A DNA stretch of 64,000 bases from J029 sp964482495 (GTDB lineage Bacteria; Planctomycetota; UBA1135). Position numbers and translations under genes: made by a program. The stretch lies in assembly GCA_964482495.1 (NCBI GenBank), contig CAYZXS010000019.1, positions 1-64,000 on the forward strand, read 5' to 3'. The notes under the pieces are model-generated. The model was not told where the DNA came from. It saw nothing but the letters and a program-made list of their open reading frames with translations, and did no database searches. Below, in pieces: positions 41,360 to 50,706 of this stretch; within the stretch, counting starts at the first letter, position 1, and the number at the start of each line of letters is the position of its first letter.

Positions 41360-41430
41360 CTCTGACTCTATGCCGAAGGGGACGTCACCGATCGGGCCAA
41401 TGAACCTACCTTCCGGGGGTAGGCGGATTC

Positions 41431-42471
41431 ATGAGAGCACACCTTTCGATTCTGGCCCTCGCGATCTGGTCATGCGGAGGGCCTGATGCCTCTCGCCCGC
41501 CTCTTGACGGCCAGTTTGTGGCAGTCGATCAAGATAGAGCACTCTCCACCGGCAGGGTGGTCTGGCCCAATGGGATCACCGTCAATGGCGCCCTCGTTCA
41601 AGTTCGCACGAAGGACGAAGCCGCCTGGAGCAATTACGGCCACTCCGACCAATCAGGCGCCTTCACCCTTCCGCAAGCTGAGGAAGCTGCCTTTGTTCGC
41701 GCCTTCTGGGCAGAAGGAGCCGTCCGCATTTTCCCCTATTTCCCCTCCGATGACCCCGTTCGTCATGCCCCCGGAATCTCCTGGAGTTCCGCCTCCCTGC
41801 AAGTCAAAGACTTGTTGAGCGGAGACCTCATCCTCGATCGAGTCTTCGGGTCGAGCCCGAACACTTACCAGATCTCTGGTTCTGTTCGAATGGAGGACGG
41901 TTCACCAATCCCGCCGCGCAGCCGGGTCTTTTTTCAACCGCTTCCGGGCGGACCGACGACTCGGTTTTTCTTTATCCAACCAGGTGACGGCAGCTTCCTC
42001 GTGCCTCATTCTGGCTTCACTCGTCGCGGCTTCGTCGACCGAGCCGCATCGGTCGAGTCTTGGCGGGTTCGGGTTGAGACAAGCCACGGCGCCGAGTGGA
42101 CCACTGAAATCGACCATCCCGCAGCTGATTCCTGGATTCGGGGAGTGGACTTGGCCATCCCCGATCTGCCCTTCTTTGAAGGGGAAGTCATCTCAGCTGA
42201 GTCTCGGGAATCCGTGGAGGCCGCTGTCATTCGGTTCGATGATTCGGCGGAGGGAGAAGATCCGCTCACCTGGGTGAGCAATGGCGATTGGGAGGTCTCA
42301 CACCGCTCCGACGACCGCGGTCGTTTCCGGATCTACCTCCAGGAAGGAAGGCTCCCGAACAGACTGCGAGTCTGGAAGGGTGGCTTCCAGGACTGGGAAG
42401 CTCCGCCTTCGGTCCTGACGAACCTCGTGGCCGGAACCTTCCTCCGAGTTCCTCTCCAACCAGAAGACTAG
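41431..42471 (+). CDS. Secreted CpdR-domain protein of low GC
   Basis: The 346-residue product has a leader ending in Cys (MRAHLSILALAIWSCGG), possibly a lipoprotein although the lipobox is imperfect. It is followed by three or more carboxypeptidase-regulatory-like sandwiches (GHSDQSGAFTLPQAEEA; ISGSVRMEDGSPIPPRSRVF; RSDDRGRFRIYLQEGRLP). The repeats resemble those in the sigma fusion at 18759-20969. Base composition differs from neighbours: 36 of 60 bases are G or C in 41521-41580 against 45 of 60 in 40921-40980. This suggests transfer or relaxed selection. A 6-bp hairpin (41405-41423, CCTACC/GGTAGG) ends eight bases before the start and might sequester it. Confidence 0.72.
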   Translation: MRAHLSILALAIWSCGGPDASRPPLDGQFVAVDQDRALSTGRVVWPNGITVNGALVQVRTKDEAAWSNYGHSDQSGAFTLPQAEEAAFVRAFWAEGAVRIFPYFPSDDPVRHAPGISWSSASLQVKDLLSGDLILDRVFGSSPNTYQISGSVRMEDGSPIPPRSRVFFQPLPGGPTTRFFFIQPGDGSFLVPHSGFTRRGFVDRAASVESWRVRVETSHGAEWTTEIDHPAADSWIRGVDLAIPDLPFFEGEVISAESRESVEAAVIRFDDSAEGEDPLTWVSNGDWEVSHRSDDRGRFRIYLQEGRLPNRLRVWKGGFQDWEAPPSVLTNLVAGTFLRVPLQPED

Positions 42472-42479
42472 GGCCGACC

Positions 42480-45400
42480 CTACCGCACCTGCAGCAGCGG
42501 CGTGAAGTAGCGGTAGTAGATCTCCAGGCTCAGGACGCACATCGCCGTCGTGTAGCTGCGGTCGCGGTTGTCGTCCCCCGCGTAGCGCGCGTACAGGCTG
42601 ATCGGCCGCCACGACCCGTCGGCCTCCTGCCCCTCCAGCAGGCTCACCTTCATGCGCTCATTCCAGCGATCCCAGTCCGCCCCGCCAATGCGGAAGCTGG
42701 CCAGCGTGCCGTAGTACCAGAAGTACAGGTTGCCGGTCGCTTGATAGACGAAGGCGTCCTCGGTGTCGAAGCGGAAGCCGTCCGGCGCCCGCTGGCTGAG
42801 GAAGGCCCGCGCCCGGGCGTAGTGGGCCTCGTCCAAGTTCTCACCCAGCAGCGAGGCCGCGAACAAACCCGCCGGGGTCGACGCCGGTAGCGTCGGATAG
42901 GACGACCGCAGCCGCGCCGGGTCGTGGCTGTAGCGGAACCAGCCCTGCTCCCGGTCGACCGAGCGGCGCAGGAAGCCGCGCGCCGCCTCGAAGGCCCGGT
43001 CCGGCACCTCCAGCCCGCCGATGCGCGCCGACTCCAGCGCCATCACCTGCCAAGAGGTCACCGAGACCCGCGGCCAGGTGTCGTTCTGCCACACCTCGCC
43101 GTCGGGGTAGTAGTAGCCCCAGCCGCCGTCGCGCTCGGGGTTCCGCGACCGCGCCTGTTTGCGCAGGATCCACGCCACCGCCTTCTCCAGCGGCGCCCGC
43201 AGCCGCTCGTCCCGCGTCAGCGCGTAGCACTCGGCCAGCGCGTAGGTGGTGACCCCGTGGCTGTAGGCGTTCGAGTCGCCGAAGTGGCCGGTCTGCGGGT
43301 CCTGCACCGCCAGCAAGAAGCCGATGGCGCGCTCCGCGACCGCCGAGTACTCGCTGCCCGACTGCTGGGTGTGGCCGGCGCCGAGGAAGGCCAGCAAGCC
43401 GAGCCCGGTCTTGCCGATGACGACGTGGCGGTACTTCTCGTGCTTGTCGGCCGCGCTGCCCCAGTAGCCCTCGCTGGACTGAATCCGCGCCAGATACGCC
43501 AGCCCCGCGGCGACCGCCGCCTCGGTCTCCACGCTGCCGCCGAACTCGCGCAGCGCGACCTCCTTCTCGACCCCGAAGCGGTTCTTGTAGGGCGTGTGCT
43601 CGAGCCGCTCCGGACCCGCCAGCGCCACCGGCTCGGCCGACTCCGCCACCTCGACGGCGCGGAAGGCCGGCGCCAGCTCCTCGGCAGGCGGCTCGGGGAG
43701 CGTCCGCTTGCCCAGCCGCCGCGGCCCGGCGTCGCTCCGGCTGCGATGCTCGGGGGCGAGCGCCGCCGGCGGCGACAACATGGCAACGGCGCCGACCGCG
43801 GCCTCGGTGCGCTCAGCGGCCTCGAAGGGCTCGTCGCCGCCGCGCAAGGCGATCGACGGCAGCTCGCGCTGCCGCGGCGAGAAGCCCGGGGTGCTCGACG
43901 CCCCGGTGCCGCGGTCGATCGGCTGGTCGACGGCGCGCTCGAAGCGGGTGTCGTCCGGCAGCGCCTGGCCGTCGCTCTCCGGCACCGGGGTCCGGCCCGG
44001 GCGCCGCCGCGGGCCGGCGTCCAACCGCCGCTCCGGCCGCGGCGTGCTGCGGGCGGCGAGCAAGGGCAAGGCCTCCGCCCGCTGCTCGGTGGCGGCCAGC
44101 TCGACCGTGGCCTCGCGGACCGCACGCAGCTCGACGTTCGGAACGCCGCGGCCGCCCGGCCGCAGCTCCAGCTCGGCGGCCGCCGGCGCGCCGCCGGCAT
44201 CGAGCCGACGCTGCTCCGCGCGCGCCATGGCCAGCGCCCCGGGGGAGGCCGCGCCCGCCCCGGCCTGCTCGGCGGAAGGCGCGCGCCGCGCCGGCCCGGA
44301 TCCAGGCTGGCGCTGGGGCCGATCCAGCGCCTCGGCGGCGGACGCCGCGATCAGCTCCATCTCCGGTGCCGGCTCGGCCCGGGCCTCGGCCGCGGGGTCG
44401 GCCGGCGCGAGGGAGTCGGCGCGCATCGCCACCAAGGGCATCTCGCTCGCGCGAGGCTGCAGCTCCGCCCGCTGGCGTTCGAGCGGCGCGTCGAGCTCGG
44501 CCTCCGCCATGGCCAGCGGCCCCCGCGCGGCCATGTCGGGCTCGCCGGCGGCCGCCGCCAGCAGGTCGGCCCTCGCGCCGCCGCGGCGCTCCGGCTCCGC
44601 GAGGCTGCGGCCGGTCTCGCGACGAGTGGCGGTGGCCTCGGCCAGGTCGAGGTCACGCGCCTCCCCGGTGAAGCGCTCGACCCGCTCGACGGGCGTGGCC
44701 ACGGCCAAGGCGGAGCGCGGGTCGGCCTCGCTGCGGTCGGGGGTCTCGGCGTCGGCCGCCGCGCTGGTGAAGCGCGGGGCCTCGACCAGCCGCGCCGCCT
44801 GCCGCTCCTGCGCCAGCAACGACGGCCGGGCGGAGTCCTCGGCCAGGCGCGCGCTCTCGGCGCGCGCCGGGTTGGCCAGCTCCATCGGGCTGCGCTCGGC
44901 GCCGTCGGCGCGTTCGCTGACCTGGACCGTCAGCCGCGGCGCCTGCTCCGAGCGCCGCTCGAAGGCCTCCTCCGGCGTCCGCATCTGCTCGACGGTCTCG
45001 GCCGCAGCGGCCTGCTCGCTGCGGGCGTGCTCGGCGAGCAGCCGGTCGGGGGCCGCCGCCACCTCCGCCGTCGTCCGCGTCACCCGCCGCTCGGGCGCGG
45101 CCTCGACCGGCGCGTCCTCGAACTCGGCGCGGGTGCGCAGGGGCTCGGCCACGACCACCGCCGAACGGTCGGTGTCGAGCTCGCCGCCGAAGGCGCGGTG
45201 AGCGGCGCGGCTCGGAGCCGTCACCGCGGCCAGCTTGATCCGGAACAAGGCGTCCCGCTCCGGCAGATCGACGTCGCTGCCGTCGGGATAGAGGCCCCGG
45301 AACCACAGCAAGAGCAGGATGTGCAGCACCACGGCCGCCATCACGCACTTGTAGAGCAGGTCCATGGCCTCCCAGCGCTTGGCCAGCCAGGCCAGCAGCG

Positions 45401-46397
45401 CCAGCAGCAGCAGCGAGGCGAAGACCGCGAGGTCGACCCAGCCGATCGGCTTGCCCGGCACCGGGAACAGCTCGCGCGAGCGGGCGCGGTACAGGTCCGA
45501 GCCGCCGGCGCCGCCCTCGCCGTCCTCGACCGCGAACAGCAGCGCGAAGCCGTCCGGCGACGGCGCCGGACCGCGCTCGGAGGCGGGGCCGTTCAGACCG
45601 GGCAGCCCTTCGCAGGGCAGCCACTCGCCGCGGTCGCTGACGCTGCGGTAGAGGTCGAAGCCGCCGGCGCCGCCGCTGCGGTCCGAGGCGAACAGGATCG
45701 TCCGGGCGTCGCCGACGAAGGCCGGTTCGCGCTCCTCGAAGGGCGTGTTGAGGGCCGCCAAGGGCTCGACCAGGCCGTCCGGCCCGGCCAGCCACAGGTC
45801 GAAGTCGCGGCGCGCACCGCGCGGCCGGTCGGAGGCGAAGGCCAGCGCCCGGCTGCCCGGCAGCGGCGCCGGGTCGGTGTCGTCGTAGGCGCTGTTGACG
45901 CCCGGCCCGACCACCTCAGCCGGCCCGAAGACCCCGTCGCGGTAGGAGGCGCGGAACAGGTCCAGCCCGCCCAGGGTGCCCGGCCGGTCGCTGGCGAAGT
46001 AGAGCGCGTCGCCGCCGAAGGCGGGCGCCCACTCGTCGCGGTCGCTGTTGACCGCCGGCAGCGGCTGCGGGTCCCGCGGCTCGCCGTCGACGATCTCGGC
46101 GATCCACAGGTCGCTGTTCAGGCCGCGCTCCCCCACCGGGAAGACCATCCAGCGGCCGTCGGGGGAGATCGCCGGCCGGCCCTCGTGGCCGGGGGAATTG
46201 ACCTCGCCGCCGAGCGCTTCCGGGTCCTCCCAGACGGCGTAGCGCACGTCCTGGAAGGTGTCGCCGGCGTAGCGGCGCTCGCCGTCGGTGTAGCCCGACT
46301 CCTGCCCCAGGTAGGGCCGGAAGCGCAGATAGGCCAAGAAGAACCCCGCCGCGACCAGAGCGATCACGATCACGAGGTTCTTGCCGAGGTGCTTCAT
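42480..46397 (-). CDS. Giant membrane protein: PD40 propeller, TolA-like linker, toroid head
   Basis: The 1305-residue protein has several parts. An N-terminal helix (about 8-24) comes first. A periplasmic WD40-like/PD40 propeller (about 50-325) has repeats such as RPAISPDGRWMVFPV, ALYFASDRPGTLGGLDLFRA and TILFASDRSGGAGGFDLYRS. Two or three membrane helices (about 330-385) follow, then a linker of more than 500 residues that is almost entirely Ala, Arg, Glu and Pro (about 400-955), comparable with TolA domain II. The C-terminal prenyltransferase/squalene-oxidase-type toroid (about 960-1305) has GLAYLARIQSSEGYWGSA, GKTGLGLLAFLGAGHTQQ and NLYFWYYGTLASFRIGG. It is last in the operon with TPR, ExbB and ExbD genes, 22 bases after exbD. 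The architecture suggests a proton-motive-force transducer with a toroid in place of TolA/TonB C-domains. Confidence 0.82.
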   Translation of the reverse strand: MKHLGKNLVIVIALVAAGFFLAYLRFRPYLGQESGYTDGERRYAGDTFQDVRYAVWEDPEALGGEVNSPGHEGRPAISPDGRWMVFPVGERGLNSDLWIAEIVDGEPRDPQPLPAVNSDRDEWAPAFGGDALYFASDRPGTLGGLDLFRASYRDGVFGPAEVVGPGVNSAYDDTDPAPLPGSRALAFASDRPRGARRDFDLWLAGPDGLVEPLAALNTPFEEREPAFVGDARTILFASDRSGGAGGFDLYRSVSDRGEWLPCEGLPGLNGPASERGPAPSPDGFALLFAVEDGEGGAGGSDLYRARSRELFPVPGKPIGWVDLAVFASLLLLALLAWLAKRWEAMDLLYKCVMAAVVLHILLLLWFRGLYPDGSDVDLPERDALFRIKLAAVTAPSRAAHRAFGGELDTDRSAVVVAEPLRTRAEFEDAPVEAAPERRVTRTTAEVAAAPDRLLAEHARSEQAAAAETVEQMRTPEEAFERRSEQAPRLTVQVSERADGAERSPMELANPARAESARLAEDSARPSLLAQERQAARLVEAPRFTSAAADAETPDRSEADPRSALAVATPVERVERFTGEARDLDLAEATATRRETGRSLAEPERRGGARADLLAAAAGEPDMAARGPLAMAEAELDAPLERQRAELQPRASEMPLVAMRADSLAPADPAAEARAEPAPEMELIAASAAEALDRPQRQPGSGPARRAPSAEQAGAGAASPGALAMARAEQRRLDAGGAPAAAELELRPGGRGVPNVELRAVREATVELAATEQRAEALPLLAARSTPRPERRLDAGPRRRPGRTPVPESDGQALPDDTRFERAVDQPIDRGTGASSTPGFSPRQRELPSIALRGGDEPFEAAERTEAAVGAVAMLSPPAALAPEHRSRSDAGPRRLGKRTLPEPPAEELAPAFRAVEVAESAEPVALAGPERLEHTPYKNRFGVEKEVALREFGGSVETEAAVAAGLAYLARIQSSEGYWGSAADKHEKYRHVVIGKTGLGLLAFLGAGHTQQSGSEYSAVAERAIGFLLAVQDPQTGHFGDSNAYSHGVTTYALAECYALTRDERLRAPLEKAVAWILRKQARSRNPERDGGWGYYYPDGEVWQNDTWPRVSVTSWQVMALESARIGGLEVPDRAFEAARGFLRRSVDREQGWFRYSHDPARLRSSYPTLPASTPAGLFAASLLGENLDEAHYARARAFLSQRAPDGFRFDTEDAFVYQATGNLYFWYYGTLASFRIGGADWDRWNERMKVSLLEGQEADGSWRPISLYARYAGDDNRDRSYTTAMCVLSLEIYYRYFTPLLQVR

Positions 46398-46419
46398 GCG
46401 CGGTGGCGAGCAGCCGGTG

Positions 46420-46833
46420 CTAGTTCTCCTCCAGGACGCTCACGGCGAGGTTGGCGAGCCCGGCGGCGCCGCAGGCGTTCATGACCTTGACCACGTTCTC
46501 GTGGTGCGTCTGGCGGTCGCCGCGGATGGTCACCTGCATGTCCGGGTTGGTGGCCGCCGCCTGGCGCAGCGCGGTGCGCAGGCCCTGCTCGTCGACCACG
46601 GTGCCGCCGACCGACAGCCGCCCGTCCTGCAGCACGTTGACCACGATCTCCTCGGCGGTGGTCGGCGCGGCGCCGGCCTCGGCCGCCTCGGGCAGGTCCA
46701 GCTCGACCTGGCGCTCGGGGTCGAGGAAGGTCGTCGCCACCATGAAGAAGATCAGCAGCAGGAACACGACGTCGATCATCGACGTCAGGTTCAGCGCCGG
46801 CTCCTCGTCGGGCGCGATGTCCGGGATCTTCAT
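46420..46833 (-). CDS. ExbD/TolR-family biopolymer transporter
   Basis: The 137-residue protein has one N-terminal membrane helix with the proton-coupling Asp21 in LTSMIDVVFLLLIFFMVATT. It is followed by a periplasmic domain with the ExbD/TolR fold (VELDLPEAAEAGAAPTTAEE; IVVNVLQDGRLSVGG; MQVTIRGDRQTHHENVVKVM). It forms a proton channel with the ExbB homologue upstream, whose stop overlaps this start by four bases. No classical tonB or tolA gene is nearby; the next gene in the operon is the giant toroid protein, which is the obvious candidate partner. Confidence 0.93.
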   Translation of the reverse strand: MKIPDIAPDEEPALNLTSMIDVVFLLLIFFMVATTFLDPERQVELDLPEAAEAGAAPTTAEEIVVNVLQDGRLSVGGTVVDEQGLRTALRQAAATNPDMQVTIRGDRQTHHENVVKVMNACGAAGLANLAVSVLEEN

Positions 46834-47504
46834 CCCCGGCCCCCGTTCAGGAGCCGGTCGGCGAGCGCGCCGTAGGTCTCCTCCACCGCCGACACGAAGC
46901 GGTCGAGGCGGCTGCGGAAGAAGTAGTAGGCGGCCTGCGAGGGGATCGCGATCGACAAGCCGACCGCGGTCGTGATCAGCGCCGAGCTGATGCCGTCGGC
47001 GAGCCGCTCGGGCTTGCCGAGGGCGTCCGAGAGCGCGATCTGGGTGAAGGCCTGGATCATGCCCCAGACCGTGCCGAGCAGGCCGAGCAGCGGCGCGATG
47101 GCGGCGATCACCACCAGCGGGCGCAGCTTGGCCGACAGCACCCGGACCTCGCGGGCGCCGGCGTCCTCGACCGCCTTCTCCATCTCCAGCATCGGCTGGT
47201 CGACGCGCTTGAAGCCGGCGGCCAGGATCCGCGACATCGGGGTGCGCTGGCTGTCACAGAGCTCGAGGGCGTCGCCGGCGCCGCCGCCGTCGTAAGCCTC
47301 GAGCACGCGCTGGCCGTCGTCGAGGGTGCCGAGGGCGCCGCGGCGAAGGCGCATGCCGCGCTCGACCATGAAGGCAACCGCGAGCACCGAGCACAGGCCG
47401 AGCGGCCACATCACCGGACCGCCGTTGGCGATCATGTCGAAGAGGGAGCGGAAGCCGGCGGCGCCGCCTTCCTGGTCCGGGACAGCGAGGAGGAAGGGGA
47501 TCAT
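46830..47504 (-). CDS. ExbB/TolQ/MotA-family proton channel protein
   Basis: The 224-residue inner-membrane protein has the three-helix ExbB/TolQ layout: helix 1 at about 28-50 (GGPVMWPLGLCSVLAVAFMV), a cytoplasmic region, then helices 2 and 3 with the signatures LGLLGTVWGMIQAF and LITTAVGLSIAIPSQAAYYF. It forms the channel with ExbD, using proton flow to drive an envelope partner. The start is the ATG at 47504, whose ATGA overlaps the stop of the TPR gene, and its own stop overlaps the exbD start in the same way. The three are tightly translationally coupled. Confidence 0.93.
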   Translation of the reverse strand: MIPFLLAVPDQEGGAAGFRSLFDMIANGGPVMWPLGLCSVLAVAFMVERGMRLRRGALGTLDDGQRVLEAYDGGGAGDALELCDSQRTPMSRILAAGFKRVDQPMLEMEKAVEDAGAREVRVLSAKLRPLVVIAAIAPLLGLLGTVWGMIQAFTQIALSDALGKPERLADGISSALITTAVGLSIAIPSQAAYYFFRSRLDRFVSAVEETYGALADRLLNGGRG

Positions 47505-50500
47505 CGCGGCTTGGATTCGAGCTGCTGCAGCCGCTCGCGCGCCTGGGCGGCGTAGGCGGTCTTGGAGTACTGGTTGAGGATCTCGCGGTACTGGTCGGCG
47601 GCGCGGTCGCGGTCGCCGAGACGCTCGAGGCAGAGGCCGGCGAAGTACAGGCCCTCGGCCACCTCGTCGTCGTGCGAGTAGAGCACCACCACCTTGAGGA
47701 ACTCGCTCAGCGCCGCGTCGACCTGCTCCGCGGCCAGCTCGAGCTTGCCCAGGCCGAGCCGGGCGCGGGCGGCGAGCACGCCCTGGTCGCGGGCGAGCAC
47801 CCGCTCGAAGGCCTGGCGGGCGGCGCGGCGCTGGTCGAGCGCCGCCAGCGCGCGTCCGCGCCACAGCTCGCCCTCGGTGCCGTTGGCGAAGTCGGGGAAA
47901 CGCCGCGCGAGCTCGGACAGGGTGGCCGAGGCCGCCTGCCAATCCTCGACCTGGCACTGGCCGACGCCGAGCCGGAACAGGCAACGGTCGATGGCCTCGT
48001 GGTCGGGCAGCTCGCGGTGCAGCCGCGCCAGCGGCACCACCGCCTCCTCGAAGCGGGACAGCCGGAACAGCGCCTCGCCGTGCAGGAACAGCGCCTCGCC
48101 GAAGAGCACGCTGCCGGGGTGGTCCTGGATCAGCGCGGCGAAGGCGGCGGCGGCGGGCTCTGCCCGCTCCTGGCGCAGCTCGGCGTAACCCATCTTGTAG
48201 AGCGCGCGGTCCGCGACCGGGTTGCCGGCGACCGCGGCGGCGGCGGCGTAGAGCGGCACCGCGCGGCCGTCCTCGCCGGCCTCGAACCAGGCTTCCCCGA
48301 CGAAGAAGGCGGCCTCGCCCGCGGCGGGCTGCTCCGGGGTCAGCTGCAAGGCGGCCAGAGCGGCGGCGCCGGCCTCGGCGGTCATGCCAGCGTCGAGGGC
48401 CAGGTAGCAGCGCTCGATCTCGAGCTCGGCGCTCAGCGCCGGGTCCTGCACCCGCTTGCCGGCGGAGCCGAGCAGGGCGTAGCCGCCGCTGGCGTCGTCC
48501 GCCTCTTGGAGCGCCGCGGCGACCACCGCGGCGGCCGCGGCGTAGCTGGCCTCATCGGGGCCGGTGCGGCCATAGGCGGCGAAGGCCTCCGCCGCGCCGG
48601 TCGCGTCGCCGGCCTCCTTGCAGGCCCAGACCTGCAGCTCCAAGGCCGAGGCGTGCAGCTCGGGATCGCCGACCGCCTGGGCCGCGGCCGCGACCTGGGG
48701 CAGCAGGCCGGCCGCCTCGTCGAAGCGCTCGAGGTCGAACTGGCACCAGGCCAGGGCGTAGCCGGCGGCCGGCGCCAGGGCGTGGCGCGGGTGTCCGTTC
48801 AGGAGCGCGCCGAACTTGGCCTCGGCCTCCGCGACCCGGCCTTCGGCGTAGAGCCGCTCGCCGAGCTCGTAGAGGGCCTTGGGCGCCTCGGCCGAGCCGG
48901 CGTGGGCGGCGATCAGCTGCTCGAGCTGCTCCAGTCCTTCGGTGCCGCCGGACATCCGCCCGAGCCGGAACATCAGCTCGGAGACCCGGCTGCCCTCGGG
49001 GTGGCGCTCGAGGTAGCGGGTCCAAGCGCGCCGGGCGCCGGGCTCGTCGCCGCTCTCGAAGCGGGCCCGGCCCTCCATGTAGGCGGCCTCCTCGGCTTCC
49101 TCGCTGCTGGCGTGCCGCTCGGCCACCTGGCCGAAGTGGCCGGCCGCCGCGGCCGGATCCTCCAGCAGGTAGCGGCACCAGCCGAGGCGGGAGACCGCGC
49201 GGGCGGCGTGGGCGTCGTCGACCGCGCCGGTCATCGAGGCGGCGAAGGCGTCCTCGGCCTCCTGGTAGCGCTCCAAGCGCAGCAGGCCCTCGCCCATCGC
49301 CAAGTGCACCTTGGGCAGGTAGCGGCTGTCGGGATACTCGGCCAGGAGCCGCTCCGCCAAGCCGACCGCTTGTTCGACGCGGCCGTCGTTCAGGTTGGAG
49401 ATCACCGCCGCGTGCAGGGCGTAGTCGGATTCGGCCAAGCGGTAGGACTCCGACGCTTCGTCCAGCCGGCCCAGCTCGTAGAGGGCGTCGCCGCGCGCGG
49501 CCTGGATCCGGCCCGCCAGCTCCTCGGCCGGCTGGCGCCGGATCGCGGCTTCGAAGCTCGCCAACGCCTCTTCGTGGCCGCCGTTGCGGGCCTGGGCCAT
49601 GCCGCGCCAGTAGAGGGTCTCGGCGTTCCGGCCTGGCAGGTCGCCAGCGAGCACCGCCAGCGCCGCCTGGTCCTGGCCGGCTTGCAGCAAGTGGATGCCC
49701 TGCTGCAGCGCCGCCTCGGCGACGTAGGGGCTGTCCGGAAAGCGCTCGATCAGGGCGCCGAAGCTGGCCGCCGCCCGCTCATGGTCCCCCATCTCCGCGG
49801 CGGCGAAGCCGGCGCCGCGCACGGCCGCGTCGGCGAAGGGGCCGCCCTCGACCCGCTCGTAGTCGGAAAGGGCGCCGCGGGGGTCCCCGGACTCGAGCCG
49901 GGCCTCACCGGCGAGGAAGCGCATCTCCTGGACCAGCTCGTCGCGGCCGTGGCGGCGCTCGAATTCGCGGGCGCGGGCGACGGCGTCGTCGAAGTGGTCG
50001 AGGCGGAAGGCGCACCAGGCGGCGCCGTAGAGACTGTCCCGGCCATAGGCGTCGCTGTCGGGCAGCTCGAGCACGCGCAGGTAGCGGAGCTCCGCGGCCT
50101 CGAAGTCGCCGCCGCGGAAGCGGGCTTCGCCCAGCAAGAAGGTCGCCGGCAGCTCCAGGTAGTCGCTCTCCCCGTCGAGCACCTGTTCGAAGGCCGCGGC
50201 CGCCATGCCATGGTCCCCCGCCGCCAGCAGGCACTGGCCGGAGCGCATCGCCGCCTCGGCGCCGAACTCGAAGCCCTGGAGGCGGGCCAGCCGCTGGAAG
50301 TGCGGCGCCGCCTCGGGCAGCCGGTCGAGCTCGAACAGGGCCAGCGCCAGCCGGTAGCGGGCAGAGGGGGCCTTCTCGTGGCGCGGATAGGCGCCGAGGA
50401 AGTCGGCGGCCTCCTGGACGACCAGGTCGTGCATGCCCTTCTCGGACAGGCCGACCAGGAACTGGTATTCCTCGTCCGGCCCGGTCTGGGGCACGGCGGG

Positions 50501-50539
50501 AGCCAGCAGGAGCAGGGAAAGGGAGAGGGACAGCAGCAT
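47501..50539 (-). CDS. Secreted tetratricopeptide-repeat protein
   Basis: The 1012-residue protein has a signal peptide (MLLSLSLSLLLLAPAVPQ) and then an almost continuous array of TPR helix pairs with the expected A-x-x-x-Y/F-G/A pattern. Examples are ARYRLALALFELDRLPEAAP, LYELGERLYAEGRVAEAEAK and LYFAGLCLERLGDRDRAADQ. It resembles a greatly extended YbgF/CpoB or BamD, proteins that work with Tol-Pal or BAM in the periplasm. It is first in the four-gene operon and overlaps the exbB start (ATGA). A periplasmic scaffold or regulator of the ExbB/ExbD-driven machine is the natural inference. Confidence 0.9.
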   Translation of the reverse strand: MLLSLSLSLLLLAPAVPQTGPDEEYQFLVGLSEKGMHDLVVQEAADFLGAYPRHEKAPSARYRLALALFELDRLPEAAPHFQRLARLQGFEFGAEAAMRSGQCLLAAGDHGMAAAAFEQVLDGESDYLELPATFLLGEARFRGGDFEAAELRYLRVLELPDSDAYGRDSLYGAAWCAFRLDHFDDAVARAREFERRHGRDELVQEMRFLAGEARLESGDPRGALSDYERVEGGPFADAAVRGAGFAAAEMGDHERAAASFGALIERFPDSPYVAEAALQQGIHLLQAGQDQAALAVLAGDLPGRNAETLYWRGMAQARNGGHEEALASFEAAIRRQPAEELAGRIQAARGDALYELGRLDEASESYRLAESDYALHAAVISNLNDGRVEQAVGLAERLLAEYPDSRYLPKVHLAMGEGLLRLERYQEAEDAFAASMTGAVDDAHAARAVSRLGWCRYLLEDPAAAAGHFGQVAERHASSEEAEEAAYMEGRARFESGDEPGARRAWTRYLERHPEGSRVSELMFRLGRMSGGTEGLEQLEQLIAAHAGSAEAPKALYELGERLYAEGRVAEAEAKFGALLNGHPRHALAPAAGYALAWCQFDLERFDEAAGLLPQVAAAAQAVGDPELHASALELQVWACKEAGDATGAAEAFAAYGRTGPDEASYAAAAAVVAAALQEADDASGGYALLGSAGKRVQDPALSAELEIERCYLALDAGMTAEAGAAALAALQLTPEQPAAGEAAFFVGEAWFEAGEDGRAVPLYAAAAAVAGNPVADRALYKMGYAELRQERAEPAAAAFAALIQDHPGSVLFGEALFLHGEALFRLSRFEEAVVPLARLHRELPDHEAIDRCLFRLGVGQCQVEDWQAASATLSELARRFPDFANGTEGELWRGRALAALDQRRAARQAFERVLARDQGVLAARARLGLGKLELAAEQVDAALSEFLKVVVLYSHDDEVAEGLYFAGLCLERLGDRDRAADQYREILNQYSKTAYAAQARERLQQLESKPR

Positions 50540-50706
50540 GGGCGCGGGCGCCAGACGGCGGGCGGGCCGGGTCGGCAGGCAGCGTGGGGGTCTACGAGCC
50601 GATTATCCCGCCGTTGTGCCTCCCGGCCGGCGATCCGGGGGGTTTTCCGCTTTTCCCCCATCTTGTCGCTTATCGGCCCGTTCTGGGCCACATCTTGCGC
50701 CCGGTT

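Noticed and set aside
43700..45200. Tandem DNA repeat in the giant gene's linker
   Set aside because: The protein is Ala/Arg/Glu-rich but no exact or regular nucleotide unit recurs; it is compositional bias.
42924..46484. Long + strand frame opposite the giant toroid gene
   Set aside because: Antisense of a recognised propeller/toroid protein; low-complexity translation.
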